Both the position numbers and the translations under genes were made by a program. Below the pieces are notes generated by a model. It was not told where the DNA came from and searched no databases. It worked only from the letters and a program-made list of their open reading frames with translations. Shown one piece after another: positions 18,784 through 28,677 of a DNA stretch of 64,000 bases. Source of the DNA: Sergeia podlipaevii (taxonomy: Eukaryota; Euglenozoa; Kinetoplastea; Trypanosomatida; Trypanosomatidae); contig JASANZ010002264.1 in assembly GCA_030849805.1 (NCBI GenBank), positions 1 to 64,000 of the forward strand, written 5' to 3'. Within the stretch, counting starts at the first letter, position 1. Each line of letters begins with the position of its first letter.

Positions 18784-19544
18784 AGCTAGGCCCGTGTAAT
18801 AAAGGTTGCCCTTTAGCACGAGGGAAAAAAGAGCACTATATCAAGTAGATGGGCTATATAAACAAAAAAAATTCTCCAACAAACAAAAACGTCAAGACGA
18901 ACTAATGGCTACTAAGAACAACTCACATTTAGAGCAATCAAGCAAAGTGGAAGAAAAAAAAAGTAGTAATAGTTAACAGGCCAACGCATACCACATCAGA
19001 AAATAAAACCTCTAGCAAAAGTCCATTCGTAAGAAACTAGCAGGGACAATGCATTCTGATCACTACAAACCCTTCTATTATATCTGCCCCTGTGATTTGT
19101 TTAAGTTGCTGAAACTCTTCTGTAGGTACTCGCGACCGGTAAAGGTAGAATTACTGCGCATTGCAGTTTTCTTCTTGCTTTAACCCCCAATTTTACTGGC
19201 ATTTCTCCCTTCCCTCCTCCGCTATTCTCTAGACGTAGCTGACATGTACTAATGAGTCGGGATCGACAGTTGCAATGTGCACAAAGTTTAATCGCGCCCC
19301 TTCTGGTTTTGATGATTTGCTTTCATATATAGTGTCATCGCTGTCTTTGCTCCCACCACTTAAAAGCGCAATGGATGCCTTCCAACCCACATTTATATGC
19401 CATCATAGGCTGCTTTCAACTGTGAGAACAACGAAGTCACACGCGCATACAGACAAAACCGTACGATGCTTCACTTGATGAAGAAAGAAGGGGGGCATTC
19501 ATCGAAATGCAATGGCTTGCTATATACGGACGTGTCAATATGTT
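18784..19544. other. Intergenic spacer
   Basis: About 760 bases, A/T-rich with A runs near 18864-18871 and 18952-18962. Short frames on the plus strand are not credited. No RNA gene recognised. Confidence 0.4.
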
Positions 19545-19805
19545 CTACGGGCCCTTCTGCTCGTGATTAAGAAGATGGAGGTCGTCTTCCGGAAGAAAGT
19601 CAAACAGATCAGAAGCCCCCTCATCAAGCAGTTCGTCGAGGAACCACAGATCATCATCAAAAAACTCAAAGCCAGCATCATCCTCCTGCTTCGCTGGTGG
19701 AGTTACATTAGTGGATGCAGCAGCCCTCTGAGTAACCAATGAGGCCGCGCAGCCAACTGCGCCGCATAGCACGCGTGACGGATACACCTGGAGTCTACGG
19801 AACAT
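19545..19805 (-). CDS. 86-aa protein with basic presequence and acidic aromatic tail
   Basis: The N-terminus MFRRLQVYPSRVLCGAVG is basic and amphipathic, like a mitochondrial targeting peptide, followed by a small-residue stretch (AASLVTQRAAAS). The C-terminal half is strikingly acidic and aromatic: FEFFDDDLWFLDELLDEG, then a second similar unit SDLFDFLPEDDLHLL. This composition suggests a short binding peptide that docks on a basic surface. Family unknown. The ATG at 19805 is chosen over the longer frame because the extension lacks presequence character and lies close to AG acceptor-like sites. Confidence 0.55.
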   Translation of the reverse strand: MFRRLQVYPSRVLCGAVGCAASLVTQRAAASTNVTPPAKQEDDAGFEFFDDDLWFLDELLDEGASDLFDFLPEDDLHLLNHEQKGP

Positions 19806-20311
19806 GCTTGCCAGATATTTGTTATTTTGCTCTATATAAATAGCGCAGTGCAAAGGAAACCTTCCCAAGATAAAAAAAAGTTGATGTGAATATTCTTCTT
19901 CCTTTTGAGTAAAAGTGAAGCAAAAGATAGAGAACAGTGAGAATGAAAGTGGCTGCTGTCGTTTTTTTTTTTTTTGTGAAAAGAGACAAAATAACGTAAG
20001 TGAAGCGGTATCTCACAGGAAGGAAGTACATACAATTTTAGAGAACGTAAGAAAATTGTATTATAAACTTGAAGCAGATCCTCTCTGTACGATAGGAGTA
20101 ACCGAGCACCACCAAAGAAGAAGGATACTTTCATAGACTACCTTCATCATTGAGGCAAAGCTTGTTTTCTTTCCTGAAGAGGTAAAGAGCAAAATTCGTG
20201 AATCATTTCACTTCTGCATATATGTTATATGTTGGTTTGGTTTTTAAAAGAGCCCAATAGCGATTGAAAAGATAATAGTAATGAATGTGTTCCAAGGAAC
20301 AAAGATGCGAG
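19806..20311. other. Intergenic spacer
   Basis: A/T-rich, with a T run at about 19962-19975 on the plus strand and A-rich runs near 19871-19879. No supported gene. Confidence 0.4.
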
Positions 20312-20527
20312 TTAGTCGATCATCTTTGGAGAGGATACTACGGAGAAGTACAGCTGAACGATAGTGCTGCCCACAAGTATAAATACCACAAAAATCGGGA
20401 TAAACTTGGGAACGCGCATGCGCTTCATCTCCCGCTCTTCACGTCGGCGCTCCTTTTCCTCCTCGGTGAGACGCTGTGGAGTCTCACGCGCACGGATGCG
20501 CATTTTCATCGCGGGAGTGATGGGCAT
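20312..20527 (-). CDS. RAMP4/SERP-like tail-anchored ER protein
   Basis: A 71-aa protein: a basic N-terminus (MKMRIRARETPQRL), a charged E/R helix, then PKFIPIFVVFILVGSTIVQL as a single membrane anchor at about 41-62, ending a few residues later. Size, basic start and the FVxFILVGSTIVQL anchor resemble RAMP4/SERP1 and yeast Ysy6, small proteins of the Sec61 translocon. The family is short and weakly conserved, so another small tail-anchored protein cannot be excluded. The ATG at 20527 begins the basic segment; the upstream 24 codons look like leader. Confidence 0.5.
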   Translation of the reverse strand: MPITPAMKMRIRARETPQRLTEEEKERRREEREMKRMRVPKFIPIFVVFILVGSTIVQLYFSVVSSPKMID

Positions 20528-20967
20528 TATGAAAGGACACTCACTATTGAAACTTAGTAACTGCGATTTTATCGTCAAGAGGGTGAGGGGAAGATACAAA
20601 AAATAGGTGAGGAGGAGAGGACAAGGAAACGTGATTTGGGAAAAGAAAAAAAAAAGAATTATATGTAGGTTCGAGATAGCTTATAAATAGCTGTTCTTAA
20701 GCCAACTGGCTTGCAAAAAAAAAAAAAAAAATTGGAAATGAAAAACAAGGGAATTTTGCTACTGTGAGTATTTGATGTGATCATACAGTAAATTTACACG
20801 TCCTGTTATTCAACAGTTGAACTTCTCTCTAATGGTAACTGTTAGCAATAGGTAACTCCTAGATGCTGCTCTCCCCACATCACCTCCTTCGATGCGCTCC
20901 CACCTACACACTATATTTTTACCTTTTGAAAAGAGGAGTTCGCAGAAAAATCAAAGAAAGTATGACA
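20528..20967. other. Intergenic spacer
   Basis: A/T-rich, with A runs near 20645-20655 and 20716-20731 giving pyrimidine tracts on the coding strand for the RAMP4-like gene. No gene seen. Confidence 0.4.
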
Positions 20968-22341
20968 TCAGTCATCACCGTGCTCGCTACTGCTCAACTC
21001 GTCGCGTTTCCAAAAAGTGCGATACTGGCGCAAGTTGAACCAGTCAGCCTTCTCCTGCAGAAGCTGCCGCTGAGTGTCCTCTATCTCTGGATAGAGACGC
21101 AGTTCCTTCGACAAGTCCACGCGGTAGTACAAGTTAAAAGGCAGCGCAAATGGCATTCTCTTTGCATATTCTAATATTTGTCGAACGCAGCGCTCTTCAT
21201 CCTCTGCGTTCCACCAGAAACATGCGTTTGGGTGCACCAGGCACGACACATCCACGACGGGTTGAATCAAATGGCTAGTCACTTCATCCGCTGTGGCGGA
21301 ACGCCGCACAGATCTAAACGTACTGCGAATAATAAGTGTGGGGGCAAAAGGCAGCACTGCTGGGACTCCATTTTCAAAGTGTTGGTACAAAGGAGCTTGG
21401 AACCAAGAACGCTCCTTCCCATCAGCAGATAGCATTCGATGCTCCGTGACACAATCCTGCTGTGGAATACCGTCCGAAGAAGACTGCGGAGGGTTAGATG
21501 CGGTGGCCCTTGCTAAAGAGATGTCATCTCCCCGAGTTGTGAAAGCGCTCGAGTACTCATGCGGGTCATCAGGATCGCCGAGTTCGCCAGGTTCCATCTT
21601 TTGTGGTTGGGGATCACGCGCAACTCCGTGTAGCTCCAACATCTCCCATATCACCTGCTGGACAACAGCCGAGTGCAGCTCCCACTCAGCCGCTGCATCT
21701 TCAATCTGCTGCTTTGAGCGTGGATCGTCGGGGTGCACGCGGAACTCGTATCCAATGGTAGATACACTAAAATTGGCGTTCTCTGGGCTACTCCACACAC
21801 GTGGGTTAAGCTCCTGTGAATATCTGCCAACGACTGAGAAGTCTGGTTGACTTCGCACTGAAACCTGCACCCCATCTCGCTTCGCCTGGCGCAACGAAGA
21901 TCGATAGGAAGTCTGCAGCAGCGCCGGGCTTGCCTTTTGCTTACCCTCAAAATAGACGTCGTTGGTGTGACCGTGCTGACCACACCGCCATCCGTGCTCC
22001 AAAACGCCACGGTTTGTGCATACCGCGGTGGAGTGACGGGTATCAGAGCGCCGCAGGACCCCGCATAACTTAGCCTCTAGAGCGGTTAGCAGTAGTGCCT
22101 TTTCAGTGTGATTCAAGCGTAGAACATCATTGAACAGCACCAGAAGCTCATCACGATGAAGAGATTTGAGATCCTGCCAGTCAACGCCAAGTTCTTTCAG
22201 TTTGTCAAGATGCGATGGAAGGTCCGCCTGAATCTTGTACTGCCTACGACCAATATGACCACTCAATCGGCGTAGCACCAGGTCCAATGATAAAAAGCGG
22301 TTTTTATCACTCACCACGTCAAAGCGGGGACTCAACGACAT
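20968..22341 (-). CDS. Unknown soluble protein, 457 aa
   Basis: Starts MSLSPRFDVVSDKNRFLSLD. The N-terminal third is helical (LRRLSGHIGRRQYKIQADLP, then a SAM-like arrangement of short helices near 45-95: LKELGVDWQDLKSLHRDELL). The middle is Ser/Asp-rich and probably disordered. The C-terminus (about 330-440) is well structured, with PFAPTLIIRSTFRSV, CLVHPNACFWW and FALPFNLYYRVDL. No family recognised. The upstream 35 codons are possible but basic and poorly conserved in style; the second ATG is chosen. Confidence 0.6.
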   Translation of the reverse strand: MSLSPRFDVVSDKNRFLSLDLVLRRLSGHIGRRQYKIQADLPSHLDKLKELGVDWQDLKSLHRDELLVLFNDVLRLNHTEKALLLTALEAKLCGVLRRSDTRHSTAVCTNRGVLEHGWRCGQHGHTNDVYFEGKQKASPALLQTSYRSSLRQAKRDGVQVSVRSQPDFSVVGRYSQELNPRVWSSPENANFSVSTIGYEFRVHPDDPRSKQQIEDAAAEWELHSAVVQQVIWEMLELHGVARDPQPQKMEPGELGDPDDPHEYSSAFTTRGDDISLARATASNPPQSSSDGIPQQDCVTEHRMLSADGKERSWFQAPLYQHFENGVPAVLPFAPTLIIRSTFRSVRRSATADEVTSHLIQPVVDVSCLVHPNACFWWNAEDEERCVRQILEYAKRMPFALPFNLYYRVDLSKELRLYPEIEDTQRQLLQEKADWFNLRQYRTFWKRDELSSSEHGDD

Positions 22342-23609
22342 TTTACGTGAAATAGAGTATCGAGGATGGTATACTAAGCTAGATGCAGGTGCGGCCTCTT
22401 TGGTGGGCACTTTTGATATCCTTAAAAGGCATCTTGATCCTTTCATCTGCTCACCTAAACGCCAGATTGCGCGAACAAGCTAATACAAGCTGTTACCGGA
22501 TCTCTGGGAGGAATAATAAACAGGCGCTATGGAACAAAAGAAGACACAAAAGAAAAAAGAGAGGGAGTTTTGTTTTGACTCTTGACAATACCATAACATA
22601 CTTTTAATGTGTAAAAAAAAAAAACAGAGGACATGTACTTGCGTAGTAAGCGACAATATTTACGTGTCATGCAAAGCACGTGCACTCATACACAAAAAGA
22701 GTAGTTATGGCACACGAGTGGCACAACATCAACAGTATCATTAATTCTTTTTTATCCAAAAAAAAAATATGCGTACCACCTATTGCTGTATATTAGTTGT
22801 CCGCATAGTCATCCTCTGTTCATTATAATAATCTGCTCAGCTTCATCGTAGCAGTATGTGTGCGCTAGCATTCACTACTCTCAAGAAAAATAAAATGAAA
22901 GTTTATTTTTTAAAAAAAAAATATACGCACGTCCATCCACCATCATATACAAAAGTAAGAAATAATCTCCACATTTACAGTACGTATCGCACATGTATCT
23001 GGGAAAGCACCACATTTGCGCTCTAGCGTAAGTACACAGAAGAAGAACTTGTGTTGTACCAGACAGTAAAGACTGCATGTCTCAATGTACTGCACTTTTA
23101 TTGATCCATTTCTGTCCGTCGTCATTGCACGTGACCCCATAAAGAGCTAACATAAATTGTTTTCTACTTCACACGGATACACACACAAATACTATTAGTG
23201 CTAGTAACCGACACACATAGGTATAAACGATGGCGACAAAAAGAAAGTGAAATCATAATACAGCACAAACTTGCCTCACCAGAAAATCGCTCTCTAACAG
23301 TCAGTCATAATAATAAAAAAAAAACTCAAAGAAGAGAGATGCAGAACAACATTCAAGTTTCACTACGATATATGCATGCGTATATATAGAACGTAAACAG
23401 GCATTTGCAGCAGTGCATTTTAATAAACGCACTAAGCAGAAAAAGAGTACATACAAATGCATATAGATAATAGGAAGAAAGAAACGTTACTGCTCATTAC
23501 CCAGAGAAACTAAAGGAAGAGCAGGAAAGAGTAAAGCTCTCGCTGCGATAACGGGAATACGTACGTACGTGAGCTCGTTTCACCAACACGTGAGAAATAT
23601 GTCGCATAC
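22342..23609. other. Long spacer (about 1.3 kb)
   Basis: A/T-rich, with many A runs (22613-22624, 22759-22767, 22911-22921, 23314-23323). Frames of 60-75 codons on both strands are low complexity. I found no tRNA-like or snRNA-like element by eye. Confidence 0.4.
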
Positions 23610-24416
23610 TTACAGTACCTTGGCCTCATTGTGTAGCTTATCGAAAAACTCGTCAACAGTCTTTACCTTCACGCCAGCCTTGCGGTCAGCGGGCTCGCAA
23701 ACGGCCTCCATAGTGAGGCGTGGCTTGAGGTCAACTCCCATCGAGGCCGCCTCGCGAGTGTCAATCGGCATCTTGCGAGCCTTCATGATATTCGGAAGCT
23801 TGGGAAAGCCAGGTGTGTTGAGGCGGAGGTCAGCACCAAGAACGCATGGCGTGCTCAGCTCCACAACCTGGTGACCAGCATCCACCTCGCGGGTAACCTT
23901 AACCTTCTTCCCGTTAACCTCAACGGCAGACGCAAATGTTCCCTGGGGGATATCCAGAAGACCAGCGAGAAGCTGAGGAGTGCTGCCAAAATCACCGTCG
24001 ACGGCCTGCTTCCCAAGAATCCATATGTCAGGCTTAATTTCCTCGTGAAGCTTCTGAAAAATCTGTGCCACGGCAATAGGCTCAAGAAATTCAGCATCTG
24101 CATCGGGAACCACAATGTGAATCGCCTTGTCGCACCCAAGAGCCAAGGCAGTACGAAGGACTTCTTCGGACTTTTTGTTGCCAATTGTGACGGCAATGAC
24201 CTCGTCAGCAAGCTTCTTCTTTTTGAGCTGGATGGCCTCCTCAATAGCAATTTCGTCAAAGGGGTTCGCACTCATCTTGGAGTTGGCCGTCTGAATGGTG
24301 TTATCCTTGACGCGCACCTTTACCGTATAGTCCACCACACGCTTCACGCCAACCATCACCTTCAGGTGGTTCGGCACAGTGTGACGGAACAGAGCAGAGG
24401 AAGTACGGCAGAACAT
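23610..24416 (-). CDS. ETFB: Electron transfer flavoprotein beta subunit
   Basis: A 268-aa protein with a short mitochondrial presequence (about 1-18) followed by the full ETF-beta fold: VMVGVKRVVDYTVKVRVK, NPFDEIAIEEAIQLK, EVIAVTIGNKKSEEVLRTAL and GKQAVDGDFGSTPQLLAG. The C-terminal recognition loop DLRLNTPGFPKLPNIMKARK carries the Leu that docks on acyl-CoA dehydrogenases. With ETF-alpha it carries electrons from mitochondrial acyl-CoA dehydrogenases to ETF:ubiquinone oxidoreductase. Length is typical. CTTGTAG just 5' of the ATG (AG at 24429-24430) is a likely splice acceptor, leaving a leader of about 12 nt. Confidence 0.95.
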   Translation of the reverse strand: MFCRTSSALFRHTVPNHLKVMVGVKRVVDYTVKVRVKDNTIQTANSKMSANPFDEIAIEEAIQLKKKKLADEVIAVTIGNKKSEEVLRTALALGCDKAIHIVVPDADAEFLEPIAVAQIFQKLHEEIKPDIWILGKQAVDGDFGSTPQLLAGLLDIPQGTFASAVEVNGKKVKVTREVDAGHQVVELSTPCVLGADLRLNTPGFPKLPNIMKARKMPIDTREAASMGVDLKPRLTMEAVCEPADRKAGVKVKTVDEFFDKLHNEAKVL

Positions 24417-25511
24417 ACTGATATACTGCTACAAGAAAATACTTCTTTAATGACAAAAAAGAGGTGTATAGGTCTCTAAATATTATTATTTTTCCTTTCC
24501 GTTTTCTGTTTAAATGTGTGTTTGTACGCTAAAGTAATGGAGCTTGTTGTGATTGATGAGCTGGTGGTGATATAAAGCGCACCAACAAACAAGCAAATCC
24601 GTTGTGAAAAGTGAAGAGACAATAGTGTGAAAGATAAATATTAACTCAGTAAGCAATAGCTCTATCATATACTTGCGTCACAATTATAGAAAATTACACG
24701 CGCGAACAAACAAAGAAACGGCGTGGTGGGGATGTAAAAGGGGAGTTGGGGTACTGCTTTCCGTCAACACGCACAACTGCAAAATCAATAAATATGCATA
24801 TTTGTGCTTTTAATTAATATATTATTAAATATCGAAGAAATACTGTAAGGTAATAATAAGAAAACGAAAAGAAAATGCTACCATACGCTGCGCAGCCATG
24901 CCCCGTTGAACAGATGGGAGTGAAAGTGTGGTGTACTATTGAAAAAAGCGCAAAAAAGTTGCAAGATAACATTAAAGGACACATCGCAAAAGCACAAAAG
25001 GTATACTCCGGCCAGTAACACTTGTAGCAAAATGCATACGTTAATAATTTCGCGACACCAATTTTTTTTTTTTCTACCCCACCTCATTTTATAGCTTCGC
25101 TATCACAGTACATGTGAAACGACTAGTGAGTGACTATTGTGTTCACATGTGCATATCTAGTGAAGCTCTCAGCAGCGCCTACCTCACGTGCAATAAATCG
25201 TTTAAAAGAGAAAGCTGAGCGGAGTCAAACTCGTATGCACCGTGTAGACACTAACAGGTAATGATATCAGGAAAGGAAAAAAATGACTATCTGTGAAGTA
25301 AAAAGAAAAGAAATAAATAAACCACCATAATAGGGGGGGGGGAATGCTCCTGATAGTGTAGAACTGAGAAACTAAATAGAGGTACGTATAGATCAACCAG
25401 AAGAAGAACACCTTTTCAAAATGAAGAAGAAAACGGACAAGTTTACGTAGTGATAGTCACCACGAGCCACTACTCAGCATCCCTTTTATAGAAAAATTTG
25501 AGCAGTCTCTC
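24417..25511. other. Long spacer (about 1.1 kb)
   Basis: A/T-rich. A T run at 25062-25072 and a G run at about 25333-25342 stand out. Minus frames at 24878-25087 and 25202-25411 are low complexity and not credited. No RNA gene recognised. Confidence 0.4.
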
Positions 25512-27425
25512 CTACTTGCGCTTCAAAGTACGCATCGAGGTCTTGCCATTGAACTTTGGTTTTCGCATGCGAATTGACTTGGGTGTCACAGTCACCAGTT
25601 CATCTTCCGTCACCCACGACACACAGTCCTCAAATGTATAGCGATTGGCCACATAGCTCCCGCGCTTGCTGTTTGCCTTATCGTTTGCATTCGCCCGCAT
25701 GCCTCCAAGCTGCTCGTTACGTTTACATACGTTCACACCAAGATTCTGTAGTGCCGTCTTGGTGTTCTCGCCAACAATTTGACCATAATGCACTGTATCA
25801 CCAGGTAAAACAAAGAAGCGGCCTTGATTGCTAAATCCGGAGAGGGACCAGTCCGTCACCTCGCCTTGGTCTACGCTGATGAGAGCACCAGTGTCCCTAT
25901 CTGTGTCTACCGCCGCGAGTGGCCTGTAAGAGTCAAATTGATGAGTGAGCACGCCGTCGCCGCCTGTAAGTGTGTGGAACTTCAGTGGTACATTCGACAT
26001 GAGGCGCACAGGCATTACACACTCCAGGAGCACTCGATCGTTCGACAGCTGCTGGATCTCACCAATCTCTCCCATCTTGGAGCTCAAAAACGACACCACC
26101 TCAGACACGAGTTTGTCCTTAAACTCTAGCGTAACGCGCTCGTAGGGCTCGCATTCCTCTCCATCAATGGTGCGAGTAAGAACACGTGGAGCCTGAATCT
26201 CAAACTCAAAGCCCTCGCGGCGCATGTCTTCGATGATCACAGAAAGGTGTAGGGGTCCTCGACCCATCAGCTTCACTTGATTGCTGCCAAGGCTTTCGAG
26301 CTTCAACGCGGTGTTGACCATGCACTCTCGCTGAAGTCGCTTGTCGAGGAAAGAGAACTTGCCCTTCTGCTCATCCGCCTCCTTTCCCTTCCAGCTGGCC
26401 TCGCTCTCCTGCATTACAAGACTGTACGTCGGATCATCGGGGCGTTTGTACGGCACAAGATCCACCTCGCCCTCACCACCAATAGTTCCACCAATCGTAA
26501 GTGGGATTTTTTGCCCAAGCGGCTCCTGGAGCTCCAGTATACAGATATCGCCATAGCTGGCGCTCGGCACAGTCATCTTCTCTACACCACAGTAAAGTTC
26601 AATCTTCTTGACAAGTGCATTGACGCGCTTTTCCTCGAGCGCTACGGTTACCACGTCACCTACGGAAACCTTTCCGTTGAAAATTCGGCCAATCGCAATC
26701 TTTGTGTCCGCGGCTTCGTTGACGTCAACCTGAGCCACAAGCATCTGCAACTTGTCTTGAGCCTTGGCGCTCGGTGCCGGAACGATGCTAAAGATGGTGT
26801 CAAACAGCGGCGCGAGAGTTCCCTCCTTCTTCACGGTTTCACACATGTACCCCGCACGGCCAGACCCATACAGGAACTTGATGTCAAGCTGCGAGTCATC
26901 CTCTGCTGTTTCGAGGAACAGATCCTGCACGGCCTCTTCTGTTTTGGAGATGTTGGTGTCATCCTTGTCAATCTTGTTAACACAAACAATTGGCTTCAAG
27001 TTGAGAGAAAGAGCCTTGCGCAGAACGTAGCGAGTACCAGGCCTCACCCCCTCCTTCGCATCCACGAGAAGAATGATGCCCTCCACCATCTGAAGAGCAC
27101 GCTCCACCTCGCCGCCAAAATCCAGGTGCCCTGGTGTGTCGACAATGTTGATACGGCGCCGCTCAGCTGGGGAGCCAAGTAGAATGGCGGTGTTCTTGGC
27201 GAGGATAGTAATACCACGCTCCTTCTCCTGATCCTTGCTGTCCATCACGCGGTTGTGCGCGTTTGCGAGAGTACCTGATTGGCTTAGCATTGTGTCCACC
27301 AGCGTCGTCTTGCCATGATCGACGTGGGCAATAACCGCAATGTTGCGAACATCACCACGAGTGTGGATGAAACGAGCCGCCACAAACTTGAACCTGTCGG
27401 CGGCCACAACAAAGGCACGACGCAT
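25512..27425 (-). CDS. BipA/TypA-type translational GTPase, mitochondrial
   Basis: A 637-aa protein with a basic presequence (MRRAFVVAADRFKFVAARF) and then a complete translational GTPase. Counted from the ATG, G1 is AHVDHGKT at about 33-40, G2 lies in KERGITI near 68-74, G3 is DTPGH at about 96-100 and G4 is NKID at about 150-153. Domains II, III and V and the BipA-specific C-terminal domain follow (FVLPGDTVHYGQIVGENTK, RYTFEDCVSWVTEDELV). BipA/TypA is an EF-G-like factor associated with ribosome biogenesis and stress; with the presequence it most likely works on mitoribosomes. Length is close to bacterial BipA plus a leader. The frame opens three codons upstream at a TTG; the ATG at 27425 is used. 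Confidence 0.9.
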   Translation of the reverse strand: MRRAFVVAADRFKFVAARFIHTRGDVRNIAVIAHVDHGKTTLVDTMLSQSGTLANAHNRVMDSKDQEKERGITILAKNTAILLGSPAERRRINIVDTPGHLDFGGEVERALQMVEGIILLVDAKEGVRPGTRYVLRKALSLNLKPIVCVNKIDKDDTNISKTEEAVQDLFLETAEDDSQLDIKFLYGSGRAGYMCETVKKEGTLAPLFDTIFSIVPAPSAKAQDKLQMLVAQVDVNEAADTKIAIGRIFNGKVSVGDVVTVALEEKRVNALVKKIELYCGVEKMTVPSASYGDICILELQEPLGQKIPLTIGGTIGGEGEVDLVPYKRPDDPTYSLVMQESEASWKGKEADEQKGKFSFLDKRLQRECMVNTALKLESLGSNQVKLMGRGPLHLSVIIEDMRREGFEFEIQAPRVLTRTIDGEECEPYERVTLEFKDKLVSEVVSFLSSKMGEIGEIQQLSNDRVLLECVMPVRLMSNVPLKFHTLTGGDGVLTHQFDSYRPLAAVDTDRDTGALISVDQGEVTDWSLSGFSNQGRFFVLPGDTVHYGQIVGENTKTALQNLGVNVCKRNEQLGGMRANANDKANSKRGSYVANRYTFEDCVSWVTEDELVTVTPKSIRMRKPKFNGKTSMRTLKRK

Positions 27426-27937
27426 CGCTCCCAAAGATAAAACGAGGAATGAAAATGCAATATCTTCCCAAAACCTCTATATATATATTGAGAGAGAAAA
27501 TATTAATTATATCAAAGTTGGTGATATATATGTATACAATGTATGTATGTGTTGCTGTAATGTTGGGAACATGTTTTTAGTACACAGGAGCATTGGGGAA
27601 GCAGTAGAAGAAAGAACGTATAGAAGTGAGTAATAGTAACCAATCGTTTGTAAGTCATTGCAACCTAAGGCTTAAAATCACTACAAGTGTGCAGAATCAT
27701 AAACATGTGTAACGGCACTCCAGTGATGACTGCGCTTTTTGCATATATTCGTGAAGTATCAGAGAATAACATTTAGGAATTGTATTATTTAAAACAGTAA
27801 CGACAATTTAGTTCTTTTAAATGCATAGCAACACAACTGAATTGGTACGCAAAGTACATTTTTTTTTTAAAGTCCATAAACACCCTTGGGCACACGCAAG
27901 CACAAGCGTGCGTCAAACTAGCAGGAAAGATGTCTTC
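27426..27937. other. Intergenic spacer
   Basis: A/T-rich, with a TA stretch at about 27478-27489 and a T run at 27860-27869. No gene seen. Confidence 0.4.
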
Positions 27938-28330
27938 TTAATACTGCATGTCAAGCATTGTTGTATCGACAATTAGTTCGCTCACTGGGATGTGTTCGCA
28001 AGTACCATCTGGCCACGTACGGCGCACAATCATCGGAATTTTCTTTTCCACCAGATCGTACTTCGCCATCAGCACAGGATCTACGGCTAGTGAGTAAGGA
28101 TCCGCGCAGCGCTCAGCGGTTTCCGCAGCGTCACGCGACGTCGCTGGGGCCGTTGGCAGTTGAAGTGCCGCCCCATTTACTATTTGACGTGCGCGCTCGC
28201 CAATGATACGGGCAATCTCAAACTTTGTGAGATAGACGCTGCTGCGGCGCTCCGAGCGAGGAGTAACCTTCACACAATGCGCAGACATGTGCTTTGCCAC
28301 CTCATCGTCAAGTACCTCAGAGCGAATCAT
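27938..28330 (-). CDS. RPB6: RNA polymerase subunit RPB6 (RPABC2) or its trypanosomatid paralogue
   Basis: A 130-aa protein with the RPB6/omega signature: YLTKFEIARIIGERARQI, then DPVLMAKYDLVEKKIPMIVRRTWPDG and HIPVSELIVD. RPB6 is a shared subunit of RNA polymerases I, II and III that clamps the largest subunit. The acidic N-terminal tail usual in eukaryotic RPB6 is missing, and the spacing between the two blocks is widened by an Ala/Thr-rich insert (about 55-78). Trypanosomatids carry two RPB6 forms, one specialised for polymerase I; the sequence alone does not tell me which this is. The ATG lies about 30 nt 3' of a strong acceptor. Confidence 0.9.
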   Translation of the reverse strand: MIRSEVLDDEVAKHMSAHCVKVTPRSERRSSVYLTKFEIARIIGERARQIVNGAALQLPTAPATSRDAAETAERCADPYSLAVDPVLMAKYDLVEKKIPMIVRRTWPDGTCEHIPVSELIVDTTMLDMQY

Positions 28331-28677
28331 TATAGTAGGTAACTTAAGTGATAACTATATCTTTAAAGAAAAAAAAAAAAACTATTTCTTAATGTCTGCC
28401 TCACCCCCCCCCCTCCCTTTTCTTTTTGTGCGAGGGTGAAGAATAGATTGCTCTCGGAGACACGTAGACGAAGATGAATGACAATAAAAGAAAAAAAAAT
28501 TTTAGAGATGGTAGCGAGTAGTAAAAAAAAAGCAGGAAGTACCAGTACAGAAAATTGCAGCAGAGGCTACTATTTAGATTTATAGCTTCTCTGTGGTAAC
28601 AAACAATAGCAATTTTAGTCATGAAAGGAAATGATAAAGATAAAGTGGGATGCACTGCCCTTCACGCAGCTATTCAC
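28331..28677. other. Intergenic spacer
   Basis: Contains an A run (28369-28380) used as pyrimidine tract for RPB6, and a C-rich run at about 28404-28417. No gene supported. Confidence 0.45.
28361..28381 (-). promoter_or_regulatory. Predicted trans-splice acceptor for RPB6
   Basis: A T run on the coding strand (plus 28369-28380) followed by CTTTAAAG, with an AG at 28361-28362. The leader would be about 30 nt. Confidence 0.5.

Noticed and set aside
26277..27182. Plus-strand frame of 301 codons
   Set aside because: It lies wholly antisense to the conserved BipA GTPase, whose codon bias leaves the opposite frame open.
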